Positions 1-11,560 of a stretch of DNA of 64,000 nucleotides are shown here, in pieces. Position 1 is the first letter of the stretch. Each line of letters opens with the position of its first letter. A model generated the notes under the pieces. It was not told the DNA's origin. It saw only the letters and a program-made list of their open reading frames with translations, and searched no databases. Made by a program: the position numbers and the translations under genes. Source of the DNA: Lepisosteus oculatus. Lineage: Eukaryota; Chordata; Actinopteri; Semionotiformes; Lepisosteidae. The stretch is taken from positions 19,167,817 through 19,231,816 of the forward strand of contig NC_090699.1 of assembly GCF_040954835.1 (NCBI RefSeq), given 5' to 3'.

Positions 1-1579
1 CTTCTGAGAAACCTCTAGTAGTATCTCGTGTTTACAAAACATTGTACAAACATGTCCTTGTGCTCCGATGGCTGCATTGGCTGCTTTCACTCACATTGTG
101 TTTAAAAGCACTGTGGGTAATTTTCCGGAGGGATAGCAATTTATTTATATTGGCAAGAGGTTGAGTTAATCACTCTCTGCCACCTGTACAAGAAGAGGAA
201 GCCAACTCAATGCCGAGCCAAACCAGGGCTTTTTTAAGCACCTGAATTTCTTCTAATCTCCTTTTGAAATAGGTTTAGAAAAAAATGAAACGGTGACTAA
301 TTATTGCTTTCTGTCAGCATGCCTCCTTCAAAAGCAAGAAGGAAAACCACACTGAAACAAGCCCTTTTATTAAAAAAACACCAGAAAACTTTGTTACTCC
401 ATTGCCCCCAGAGATCGCCAGGCACTGAACTGCCATCTGTTATTTTGTCTCAGGAAATGCAGGGTCCCCGCTGCTGAATGGGGGAGAGCACCCAGGTGAT
501 GGCAGTTCAACACCACCCGCCAGGCCGTCTTGTCCACAGTTCCCTGATCCTGCATATTAAAACCCGTTCTGAAGCAGGGATGCAGTGTTTAATATATGAC
601 TTGTCCAATAAGCTTATCGCCTTCAAATTACTTGAAATGAAAGTAAGTGAGAGAAGGAGAGAGGACCTCCTGGGAGAGAGTTTCTATGCTGCTGAGAAGA
701 GCCTAATTTTCGAACACCATCTGTTACCAGTCCCTGAGTTGAAAGCTCCATTTATGTCAATCCTCCCACTGCCACAAAAGGAAAACACTAAAGGCGAGCG
801 AGTCTTGCATATTGCAGGGAAATTTGTATCTAACTGCTGAAGTTCAGATTGCTGGGATTCTTTTGTGTCATGTTTTTATTACTTTTTCTTCTTTGTGCCA
901 TTGTACGGGATTAAAAGAAAACACAAGCATCAATCAGCCAACTAGAAATCACCATTGTGATAAATGATTTTGCTTTAATTTGGAGGCCACTATGGGCTCA
1001 GTACCATTAGTTCTGATATTAGTCCAAATGCAACTGTTAAAGTCAAGGTAGTTTGCAATGTCCGGATAAATATTTTGCTACAGATATTTTGAGGACCAAT
1101 TCTAATGGTCATTATAATTGGAATGCTAAAATTATAAAAAGAATGGTTTTCTTTCATAGAAGAAAGACATACTGGTGTATGATCTCGGTAAGCATACATC
1201 TCTGCAGAAATAGCCCCCCCTATCCCTTGACTTCCTCCACACACTGAAGAATGTACTGGAGTTTACCCCAGTGAGATTATCTGTAAAGCTGCAGAGAAAG
1301 CTGATCCCTTGGAGTAAAAAAACAAAGTATTGCACTCACCTTTCCCTTAAGGCATTGATCCCAGCTTAAAGCCTGTAATAAAGTCAAATTGATGCTATAA
1401 CCTTGTGTAATGTTTTGTGCTTCACTACTTCCTGCTTGTAGTAACTCCTAGCCCTCACTGCTTGTCCTCATGAATAAAGGTCCTGCACTTTTATAGGTAG
1501 TTTACATTGGTCATTGTTATTTCAGAAACAGATGTGTAATTTTCAGAACCTGACAATTATTTTGAATGGAGCAAAAAAT
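1..1579. other. Gene-free, no assignable feature
   Basis: No exon, RNA gene or repeat recognised. A 120-codon open frame at 478-840 has no recognisable domain or splice context and is taken as chance. The first 480 bp are not repeat-like and could include conserved noncoding sequence. Confidence 0.5.
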
Positions 1580-1860
1580 GGGGTGGAGTGGTGGCTCTGT
1601 GGCTAAGGATCTGTGCCTGTGGCTGAAAGGCTGCCAGTTCAAATTCTGCAGCTGGCAGAAGAATCCTACTCCATTGGGCCCCTGAGCAAGGCCCTTAACC
1701 CCAACTGCTCCAGGGGTGCTCTACAATAGCACACCCTGCACTCTGATCCCAAGCTTCTCTCTCTGTCTGTGTGTCTCATGGAGAGCAAGCTGAGGTATGT
1801 GAAAAGACAAGTTCCTAATGCAAGAAATTGTAAAGGGTTAATGAAGTGATGTTATAAGTA
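1580..1860 (+). repeat. tRNA-derived SINE, family A
   Basis: Head gggtggagtggtggctctgt followed by ggctaaggatct and ccagttcaaattctg, resembling Pol III A and B boxes. Then a body (ctgagcaaggcccttaaccc, gtctgtgtgtctcatggaga) and an aagaaattgtaaagggttaa tail. Same family as 42155-42400 and 50738-51028. Confidence 0.75.
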
Positions 1861-2070
1861 CTGGAAAATGAGAGGAACACAGAAATGGACAGTTAAGACA
1901 TACAGTAACTTACAGCAGTTTAAAATCTTTTTACCCTACAGTCCTTATTTTCATTGGATGTGTCACAAAATGATTTATTGCCGTCTGAAACTAATTTCAG
2001 GATAAGATGTGTACTGTCACCCAGACACATATATTTTAATCTTTGTTTACAAGAACTGCATTTGGATAGG

Positions 2071-2420
2071 TGAAGTCTGGAAGAAGCTACAAGAAAAAGA
2101 CTACAGGGGTACTGATATAAGTACTCAGAATCCTCAAAGGCACTGACAAAGTCAACCCCTCAGATTTCTTCAGAATGAACGGTAAACACAAACCAGAGGA
2201 CACAAGTAGAAACTGTGGGAAGAACATTTAAAACTGAGAAATGGAGGCACTTCCTTACACAATGGGTTGAGGGAGTCTGGAAGAAGCCACCAAGCCACAT
2301 CGCTGAAGCCTGACCTCTTTCAAGAAACGGCTGGGTCACATTTCCAATCAATTAACTACAACCAACCATAAAGGCTAGATGGGCCCGATGGCCTCCTGTC
2401 TATTCCTACTGTACATTTTC
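2071..2420 (+). mobile_element. LINE 3' end remnant, family B
   Basis: Translates in pieces to KGTDKVNPSDFFRMN and SLTSFKKRLGHISNQL-like sequence, the C-terminus of a non-LTR reverse transcriptase, with stops. Ends gatgggcccgatggcctcct. Other copies at 9786, 20255, 34845 and 42740. Confidence 0.65.
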
Positions 2421-3199
2421 ATGGTTCCAATACATTTTTGTGTATACTGTGGGGTTTACAAATACAATTTGCTGGCATGGTAAAAACTCAAGTCAACATG
2501 CGACCTCTGTTTCAAAAGTGCTTACTAGAAGGGAGATGTACCGTGTTCTGAAAATAGTATACAGTAAATGTGAAGAAAACCATGTACAAGGGCAAGAGTG
2601 GCTATCCTGTGATCTGCCATTGCCATTTTCCAGTGTGAGTGAACATGTTTGTACATGTGTGGGAAGGAGCTGAATGGTGTTCGATCGATCAAAAGGACAC
2701 TGTGCTGTGACCCTGAAGTCCCTGAGGAGAGTCTACTAGAGAGATCTTGTGTCTGAGCCACACACTGAGGCACACATGACAGACTGTACGTAATATAAAC
2801 TGAACTGCAGAGCCCGAGCTTCTGTGACCTCCTTTTCAGAGAACAACTACACTGTTGGATTTTTTCTATTTTCAAGTAAAACTATCTTCATATTTTTGGA
2901 ACACGCTTGATAAGTTCAGAAACATCACTACTAATTTGTATATCCAATAACTTTATTCCTTTAGAAGTGGGCAGTACTATTACAGACATCTATTTGAATA
3001 TCTACATGAATTTCTTAACATCTGTCATCAAGCGTGAAGATGCGTGTATTTGGAATTTGAGGGTGATGAAATGTTTATTCTTCCTGTTGTTATCTGTAGG
3101 GACTAACAAAAGCAAAGATCAAAGCAATAGTCAATAATGTCAATAATGTGCTGAACATGCAACTTTTAAAGTCAAAGACAGTTCACGGGGAGTAGTGAC

Positions 3200-3510
3200 A
3201 CGCGAGAATTAGATCGGTTTGAGGATGTGTATTTATATTTATTGATGACACAGGAAGAGGAGTCTGGGACCCCCTGCAGAGAGAGGAGTGAACCCAGGAG
3301 GTGCTGCACAGGTGGTGAATGGGTGGAGTAGGGATGTGTGAAACGAAATGTGAAAAGGGACGGGTTTTTGCGCGTGATTTACAGTATATAGCTTTGAGGA
3401 ATGATGTCTGGAATGATCATGATTTAGACCACCCGGGAGAAAGTGGCTTGGCTGTCATCATCTATCCTGAATTCCAATTCAGAACTTCAATCAGTTTTCA
3501 CCCTCCTGAA
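3200..3510 (+). repeat. Unclassified repeat, family D, copy 1
   Basis: Shares gaggagtctgggac, cctgcagagagaggagtgaa and a following agggatgtgtgaaacgaaat with the copy at 16279-16587 in the same order, and ends at tatcctgaattc, equivalent to the cctgaacttc end of the others. No coding sequence. Confidence 0.6.
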
Positions 3511-3544
3511 TAGGTTTTGTACATTGTTTGTGCAGGACTATACA

Positions 3545-3830
3545 TCAAAGTTATGAAAATAATTATACTATTCCTATAATCATATTATTATTTATTATAA
3601 TATATTGAAGTAAGTAGCTGCTTCAGCATGCGCGGGTACAAAGTAACAGGTAAGGTTTATTACATGCTAAAAAGAAAAGAGACACCATGTTAATGCTGTA
3701 GAGCCTTCTTCAGGTGTCAATATTATAATATTGACATATACTGTATATCAGGTGTATATAATATAATATATAATGTATAGGAAATGTTATTATATATTAT
3801 TATGTATTATAATAATTGCTTTGAATTGTG
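3545..3830. repeat. AT-rich low-complexity tract
   Basis: Dense tataat and attatt words (tatataatataatatataat, attatatattattatgtat), split by the Penelope-like fragment at 3604-3722. Nothing coding. Confidence 0.7.
3604..3722 (-). mobile_element. Second Penelope-like fragment, core decayed
   Basis: Reverse complement of the 22842-22980 repeat: on the minus strand CTGAAGAAGGCTCTACAGC, then tcttttctttttagcatg and taataaacc, then a gcatgctgaagcagctactt end matching gtcagcatgc of the other copy in inverse orientation. The GAAA half of the hammerhead core is lost (attaacatgg instead). It lies in a very AT-rich tract (3545-3830). Confidence 0.6.
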
Positions 3831-4934
3831 TACAAACTTTTTATACTCAAGAATTTGAAGATTTTTACATGTAGGAGGAAAACGAGTGTATCCACCAATC
3901 TGCACCACCACAGCAGAACAGCTAGAGATGTGTAAACTGACTGCAGCTGTCAGGGCACAATGGGACATGCTGAAGGACATGTAAGATGAGATATAAGCAG
4001 GATGTCACTTAGATGTCCCCACTTAGACTGTCCCCACAACTCTTTTTCACGGGGGGTCATAGGATCTCCAGTGACTGGAGGCCAGGCTCTCTTGGTAATG
4101 GCTGATCCAAAGACAGCACCTCCTCCAGCACAGCCTCCCCTGTCTGCATGCGTTGTACAGCCCTGGGAAACAAACTGATCCCTTCGCATCTTCAGGTTAC
4201 ATCTAGATGATGCACGAAAAGTAGAAGCGAACTGGTTTCTGGAAACCACTCCTCCAGAAATGCCAACCTGGAGGCAGAGCATTTACAGTACGTGCAGAAT
4301 GGCCATTGTGCTGCTGGAATTCGGAGAGAGAAACTAGTCTGCAGTCCCCTAATTGTCAAATTCAGAAGCAGTGCAGCAGGAGGGTCAGCAGTGGTGCTCC
4401 ATGGCAGATGGTGCCTGAAGCAGTTCCTGTTCTTCTGTTGCCTGACAAGCCTCTGAAGACTGGAAGTTTCTCAGCTGTGTCCTGATATTTGTTTCAATAT
4501 AATTAGCCAGTGAACTTTTCTCTTCACCTCGTTTTAAAGATTTTAGCTAATTTCCACTTTCGGACATAGCAAAATACAATTCTTTTACATTTTTTTTCAG
4601 TCCTTCCAACTAAGCAGGGTAACGTCTGTACGAACCCTGAAGAACAGTGGTTCCCAAGTTTTACTGCAGCCTGTATCCCTTTGGTTCTCAAAATACTGTA
4701 TGTTCTTGCACCCCTTGCCAAAAATCACTGGAGTAAGTCAGTTCTTTAAACCTAAGGTATACCATGACTATAGAAAGAAAGAGATCAAGTTATATATTTT
4801 AATTGCGCAGTAAATGAAAAATGCACAAAGAATTACACATTTTGAAATCTTAACATACCCATGACATAACCTTAACATACAGTACGTAGGTCTGATGAAA
4901 CAAAGTCATTTTATTTAACATGTCTCTGATTTTT

Positions 4935-5275
4935 TGACTAGTAATAACACCCAAGAATTAAGTGTCCTGAGAGGATTATAGGGTGTTTAGTGAAAATTTG
5001 GTTGAACCACTATGCTGAGGGCTAACCTCCTGTCCACAGGACGAGGGGGCTGGGACCCCCAAGCGAGTGAGGGGTGACCAAGGGGCAGCTGCAGAGGTGG
5101 AGAGATATACGTGACAGAGAGAAGGGGATCACATACAGTATGTGTAGTGTTTTAGGAGAGGAAATGACATCGGGGTGCTTGCTAATTACTGACAGCCGAG
5201 TCTGATTGAACATGGTTGTTGTCATCCCTCCTGAACTTTCATTACAAACTCCATGTGGTGTTTTCAATGATTTGC
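4935..5275 (+). repeat. Unclassified repeat, family D, copy 2
   Basis: Begins taataacacccaagaattaa, continues gggtgtttagtgaaaatttg and gaccaaggggcagctgcaga, and ends catccctcctgaactttc. Same order of blocks as 16279-16587. Confidence 0.6.
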
Positions 5276-7265
5276 TTTCTTAAAAATCTGGCATGTCTCT
5301 CACCCCCATAAAAGGTATCAGGCACCCCCAGGTGGATTCAGATCCACTGCTTAAGAGGGATGTTTTTAAAATGTAATCATGCAGTTATGTCTGAATAGAC
5401 AATACCATAATCTTTCTGAATGACAATTAGCCTTAGCAATTAACATTTCATGAGTTTAAATAAAACAACTCTTAAACGTACTCCATTAACACAGTGCAGG
5501 CAATTATGCTATTTACAGGTTTTAATATTAGTGTCGTAGAAATTATATTTATTGTAATTATGATTTGCTAATAAATTGCATCCTTGTTATACAAAAGACA
5601 CAAAAATTAAGCTATTTTGCCAGTTTTTTAATGATTTTCCTGAGGAACATTTTATTGATTTCTAGCATCATGTTCCCAGTCGGGTACTGGGCACTAAAAA
5701 TTCAAACCCTGCATTACAGAGCAGGTTTTAAATCAATGCCTATTCTGTTTGTGGTCTGTGCATACACTGGGAATGACTTGATCCTTTCTGAACTGAAAGA
5801 GAGGTTTAAATACACCATAGCACAAACTGAAACTGTGAAAGACTTCTAATTTCATAAGATTAACCTAGAAAAGAACCTTTCACTGATCACTGATTATGTC
5901 CTTCAAGCTGCAAACCACATTAAGAACATTTGAGATGAGACTAATGCACAGTGCAGTTTTTGGCAATGTACTCAGGCAGTCTGCTTTGAGAATAACCTGG
6001 ATATACTTCATCTACTGATACCGCATATGACATGTGGGTGCACTGTACTGAAACAATGTTTGCTTCAGATGACACATGAAATCATATTCCCATCTGCTCA
6101 GTTAGTATTTAAGGTCCCTCTTCACATGTCGAGTCAGAGCCAAGGTGCAAGTTTTGAAGTCTCTTCTCTAGACTCAGATTTCCTCAACGATTACAAGCCT
6201 GCTTCCAAACAAAATATTGTCTCCTTGCATATAAAGTACTCCGCTGCTTTGAGATTTATTCTCAGCTACCCAAAAGATACATATTCCGGGTTCATTTTTA
6301 ATCATTCCCAGCACAAGTGAGAGTTGTATCTATTGCTGGTAGGCAACGTGAGCTCACTGCTATATCCCGCCTATGGAACATTTAAATAGCAGTCAGACCA
6401 CAACTCCATGTTGTTGTATAAATTCAGTGCCATTTAGCCACATTTTACTAGCAATCTACTACATTGTTGTGGTCCATTTGCATAACGAAACAGTTAAACA
6501 CACATATTGTAAAGAACACTATGAATTTGTTCAAAACGTTAGTGAAGAGATTTTGAACAAATATCTAGACACAAATTTTCCTTACTTCCATCCCAGAACA
6601 CCCCATATTTGTGATATCCCAGTGCATCTGTGCATCTTTTCAAATACATGAGGATGGACAAGTGTTTTCTTTCATTATATAAATAATCTCCCTAACTCCC
6701 TCCATCGAAACAGAACAATAGTACTCTGACTTTTCCAGTGTTACAGCTTTCCTACTGTGAACTGTATTTACTGAGTGGAATTCAACCTCTAATGGTTTTG
6801 CTGTCAGAGCAAAAAACGTGAGCTTGCCACTAAATCTTTTCAGAAAATTGTAAGAGTAAGTAATTTTGCACCGATCATAGACCACAAATCCCCAGGGCCA
6901 TCATTAAGTTGAAAAATATAGACTTCTACTTCCTAATAACAAATGTCTTAAATAAAAAGGGTTCCATACAATTTAAAAATAAAGCTTCTGGCAAACATTA
7001 ACAATATAATGTCATTTATCAAATTGTGTTTGAAAAGGTTTTTTTTGTTCTAGATTTTTTTCTTGCTTAACTGAAAACAATTGCTATCTGACATGGTGGT
7101 CAAACTAATATGAACATGCAAAATCTATAACAAGAGTTGGGAACTATAGAATTAGTTTGTGCCAATTAGAGCAGAATTTAACTTTTTAACTTGTAGGTCT
7201 TAACGTTCTTACTATGACACATATCTACAGTACATCAGTGATCCAGAGTGCTGGCTCTGTAGAAC
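5276..7265. other. Gene-free, mostly unassigned
   Basis: AT-rich sequence. Short open frames at 5565-5849, 6027-6320 and 6373-6651 show no family, no splice pattern and no codon bias; I treat them as chance. No confident repeat. Confidence 0.45.
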
Positions 7266-7785
7266 CACAGCCCATCAAGACTTAAAAGGGATCTTCTCGA
7301 CTTCAAAATCCTCATGTTCACCCATAAGGCTCTGCATGGCTTGGCACCTCAGTACCTGTCTGAGCTACAATCACCCTACTCCCCACCTTGCAACCTTCTC
7401 TCTTCTAATTCTGGTCGCCTATATGTCCCCCGAGCCCATCTACACTCTATGGGTGACAGGGCCTTCTCCTGTTATGCCCCAGAATTCTGGAACTCTCTCC
7501 TCAAAGGATATCAGAGAGTCACCTTCTCTAAACTCCTTCAAATCCAGACTCAAAACCTTCCTCTTTAGAAGAGACTTTACTTAACTGGTTCTGTTCTTTA
7601 CCCCTCTGCTCCTTCTTTATTCAGCACGCCCATCTGCTGTCTTCTCTCCTTGTGTATTCTCATTGTGGATGTGTAGCATTTTTTTATTGTTGTTGTCGTC
7701 ATTCTGTAAAGTGCTTTGAGAAGCCACCTTTAAAGGTGCTATACAAAATAAAGTTTTATTATTATTATTTTTATTATTATAATTA
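7266..7785 (+). mobile_element. L2-like LINE 3' end, frameshifted
   Basis: Encodes the tail of a LINE reverse-transcriptase protein: HKALHGLAPQYLSEL in one frame from 7314, with MGDRAFSCYAPEFWNSL further on, then RESPSLNSFKSRLKTFLFRR in the next frame up to 7584, so a frameshift lies near 7500. It ends with a typical 3' tail, tgtaaagtgctttgagaagc and aggtgctatacaaaataaag, and (att)n. Dead 5'-truncated copy. Confidence 0.8.
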
Positions 7786-9294
7786 TCTTCTGCTTCCCAA
7801 AGGCTAAAGATCTGAAAAAAGTGTCTATTTAGACTAATTGTATCAATAAGTGATTGAATTAATTTAATAAATCCAAAAGATGGCCTACTTACCCAGTTCC
7901 ATTAGGTAGCGTTAGAATAGCGATGTTATCATTTTCTATTTTTACCTTGTTATGTGTTTATACACAGCTGCTGGACATTGTAGCAAAGGATCAGGTCATT
8001 TTATTTTCTTCACAGGAATAAGGCCATGAGAACTTCTCATATACAGTACAGTACATATTTGAAATTATGAGTGATTTCAAAAACTCAGAAACAGTGAGAG
8101 AAAAAGATACAGTTCCACTCCCACCTGTTAAGTTAAGTTAAACCCTCTGTCCTGTCTTGTTTTGTCAGTAAGCAGTGCCGGTTTGTCTTATGCTGGCGTT
8201 GCAGAAGCAGGCATGAGCAAAGTAGCACTTGGGATTGCAGGTTACCTGCTGGGATAAAGGCAATGTTCTGTTTAGAGAGAGGATAGCTGTGGAAATGGCT
8301 GTGCTTCAGAGTTCCTTGCTGTTCTGGTTCCCCCTAGCAGAAAAGAAACTAAGGATACTTCAACCAGTATGACCTACATTCCAGCGCTTCAAAAGTATGT
8401 CAAATTCCAAGTTTGGTGTTTAAAAGAGCTGAAAGAAAAGTTTCAAGCCGAGCCACAAATACAATATTGACCACAAAAAGAAAATAAATATTTCCACAAC
8501 AATTAGATAACAGTTTCTTCCCTAAATCCCAGGATTGATCTCTCTGGTGCTTAGATTACCAGATGGATTTCTATAGTCTGGCTTGTAAAGGCAGGTTGGA
8601 GGATCAGAGAAAGAGGGAAATTCTGTAGAGTCATATCCATAGTGTATTGGGAGTCCACTTTTCTGCTTGCTGTCCCTCAAAAATGGGTTGACTGATTCTG
8701 AGGGGCTGACGGCCAAGAGTAATCTGGTCATTTTCTAGCTGTATCCAGACCTGTCTGACCTCCTGACCTCCAGCCATTTTGGCTGCTTCACCTGATAAGA
8801 AAAGGTACAGCTGTAGGGCCCCAATCAGACAGACTTAAACCCCCAAGAGTTCACATGGTCTCGCCTTCAGAATAAGAAATATTGATTGGTGCAGCTATTT
8901 TCCTGGGGCACTGTCACAAACAACGACATTATAGAAATCTATCCAAAAACCTAGAGATCTTCATTTTAATATAACTAACACCAGAGAGGCTGTTCCAAAT
9001 TGTTCTTCCTGTACTCATGACTGGTCACATAATGTGGATGCAAGAAAGGACTTAGTTACTGATTGGGTAGACCGTTAATGATATGAAATGATAAAGGACA
9101 TATTCAGAAACGTAACCAGGAAAAAAATGAAAAGGGTTAGAAATCTAAACCTTTGGGCAGTTAAAACTTTTAATAAAATGAAATGTGACCTCCAAGCAAA
9201 ACTTCTTTTGGTATTTAATGGCTACAATTGATTAAATAATAAATTGTATAATATCTAGTACAGGTTAGAAGAACACCAGTTACTCCAATTGTAA

Positions 9295-9455
9295 TGTTAC
9301 TCCCTTTGCTCCTGGCCAGCTGTTCCCAGTCTTCATCCAGGTGGATGCTGCACACTGGTGGTGGTGGAGGGGAGTCCCCATTGCCTGTAAAGCGCTTTGA
9401 GTGGAGTGTCCAGAAAAGCACTATATAAATGTAAGCAATTATTATTATTATTCTT
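9295..9455 (+). repeat. L2-like 3' tail fragment
   Basis: Ends tgtaaagcgctttgagtgga, then ctatataaatgtaagcaatt and (att)n, the same kind of tail as the LINE end at 7700-7785; upstream gtcttcatccaggtggatgc belongs to the same dispersed family. No reading frame. Confidence 0.6.
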
Positions 9456-9785
9456 TTATCCTTACTCCAGTATCTCCCGATCACAAAACAGAAAATGTGG
9501 TAAAGAGCACAGATATTTACTGTACATCATTTGTCCTCTAATTAACAGTATAATTGTGTTTGCATACAGTACCTTAGACTTGTGTGATATTACACTTTCT
9601 GATTTACGTTACATAATGAATAAAAACATTAGAAACAAAACAATTCTGTATAATATGGAAAACACTGAGCTCAAAAATACTATTTTTGAAAAAGAATGTT
9701 GAATGTACTGTATGTTGACATCATTTTCATTGTCTAGACAATATTTTGAGAAGGAATACATAAGGTAAACAGAACTATACAATTA

Positions 9786-10258
9786 GTATGGCCTTTGGAC
9801 ACTGTGTGCAATTTTGGTTATCATGTTCCCAAAAATAAACTGCTGCTCTGGAATCAGTCCAGGTAAGAGAAGGCACATACTGTATATTTCTGGGTTTAAA
9901 GAATATTTCAGACTCTGACAGATTGATAGATGAAACATTTTCAGTCCTGAACAGAGCAGACTACAAAGTGACCCTGTGTTTCTGAAATCTTGGAAGGCAC
10001 TGACAAAGTCAACCCAATGGATGTCTTGAGAATCAACAGTGAACCATGAACCAGAGGGCACAACGGCAAACTCTACTGATGTGCATTTAAACCTGAGAAC
10101 AGAATACACATCTTCACACAAAGGTAAGCAAAAATCCTAACTTTTTTTCCAGAAGAGACTGGATCAGAATCTCTGCTCAATTAGCAACTAGCAATGAAAT
10201 GTGTTTAATGGGCAGAACGGCCTCCTCTTGTTTATAACATTCCTTGTCTTCTTATGTT
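9786..10258 (+). mobile_element. LINE 3' end remnant, family B (longest copy)
   Basis: Starts earlier than the copy at 2071 (cactgtgtgcaattttggtt), passes through ggcactgacaaagtcaaccc, and ends gggcagaacggcctcctctt followed by ttcttatgttctta. Frames are broken. Confidence 0.65.
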
Positions 10259-11039
10259 CTTAAGTAGAAGGCTTACTGTATACACACAGATTCAGAAACA
10301 GACTGAAAAGTCATCATAACATCTGTGCTCTCTTCCTTTTAGAAAAATCCATATGTCTTTAGGATCATCACTGTTACATGTTCCTTAAAAGATATTTCAC
10401 GTTGAAGCCCCTTTTAGGGTAGTGTTCCTAATGAAAAGAAAAGAACTCTCCTGTTGTCAACCTAAAAAAATCAATACAAGATTTTTAAGGTGCAGACCAT
10501 TTTCCCTTCTCTTGGATTTTTTCAGGCACCTACTTTCATCTTCCACAAGATGTGAGTTTCAGTATGAAAAGGACTAGAAAATGCTAACGTATACTGCGAT
10601 GAGAGAAAACCCGATGCTTTATGAGTAAGAAAGTACTTTTGCGGATGATGTAAAAATACATATTGATGGAAAGTGGGCAAGAAAATGGTTTGTAATGTAC
10701 ATTAACATATTTGTATTCCATATTGAAAAAGAGCACTATGATTTTATAGTTTATACTCTAAATAGACAGTTCAATACATGTTTGGGAAATGTGGTATTTA
10801 CTTATATGCTTGTTTGACAATTTGATTTTCTTCCTATTATTTGGAGCTCCACACTGTGGGACAACTGCTAACGGTACTTCATAATTAACCCAGACTGTAT
10901 GGAAGCGTGCTGCTGGGGTGTTCACTATTTAGTGAGGGACCAGATTGGAAGGACTATGTTTATTTAGGAGATTTCGGGATGCCAGGTTCATTTACACAAT
11001 GTTTTTCCTAAAAGGTCATTTAGTAAAAAAGTTTCTGAA

Positions 11040-11235
11040 TGTCCAATCCTGGTGCCGGAGGGCCACTAACCTGCAGGATTTTTTTATTATAGGTCTCTTC
11101 AATGCTTAACAACTGGGGGAAATGCTTAAACCATTTAAATAAAGTGAGAAACTAGTGGATTTGGGCAATTAAGATTCGAACGAAAACCTGCACACAGAGA
11201 GGTACTCCAAGACCTGAATTGGACCTGTACTATCT
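11040..11235 (+). repeat. Dispersed repeat, family F
   Basis: tgtccaatcctggtgccgga, gggccactaacctgcagga and a later accaagacctgaattgg-like end are parts of a very common fish repeat; the shorter relative at 50135-50240 has ctaaccctggtcctggagag. Confidence 0.45.
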
Positions 11236-11282
11236 TGTACAGGAAAACTGTGTTAAAGTGAACTACATTTTATTAATACAAT

Positions 11283-11560
11283 CATTTTCTAACCTCTTTA
11301 CCCAGTACAGGATCAAGAGGGACACTGGAGCCTAACCTGGCAAGCAAAAGGCAAAAGGCAGGCTACACCCTAGAGGGGATCCCAGTTCATCGCAGAGCTG
11401 ACAGACAGACAAATACATACTCTCACACATACATTGCCACACGAGGACAAATGGGGAGAAAAGACCAAGTCCATGCAGATAACACCCCAGGAGCTGACCT
11501 CAGAGCCCCAGCACTACGAGGAAACAATGCTGACCATCGGCCGCACCATTCCACACACAA
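11283..11560 (-). repeat. tRNA-derived SINE, family C, reverse copy
   Basis: Reverse complement of the 18015 family: attttctaacctctttaccc on the left, ggctacaccctagaggggat and cccagttcatcgcagagctg inside, ccatgcagataacaccccag towards the tRNA-like head. Moderately diverged. Confidence 0.7.
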
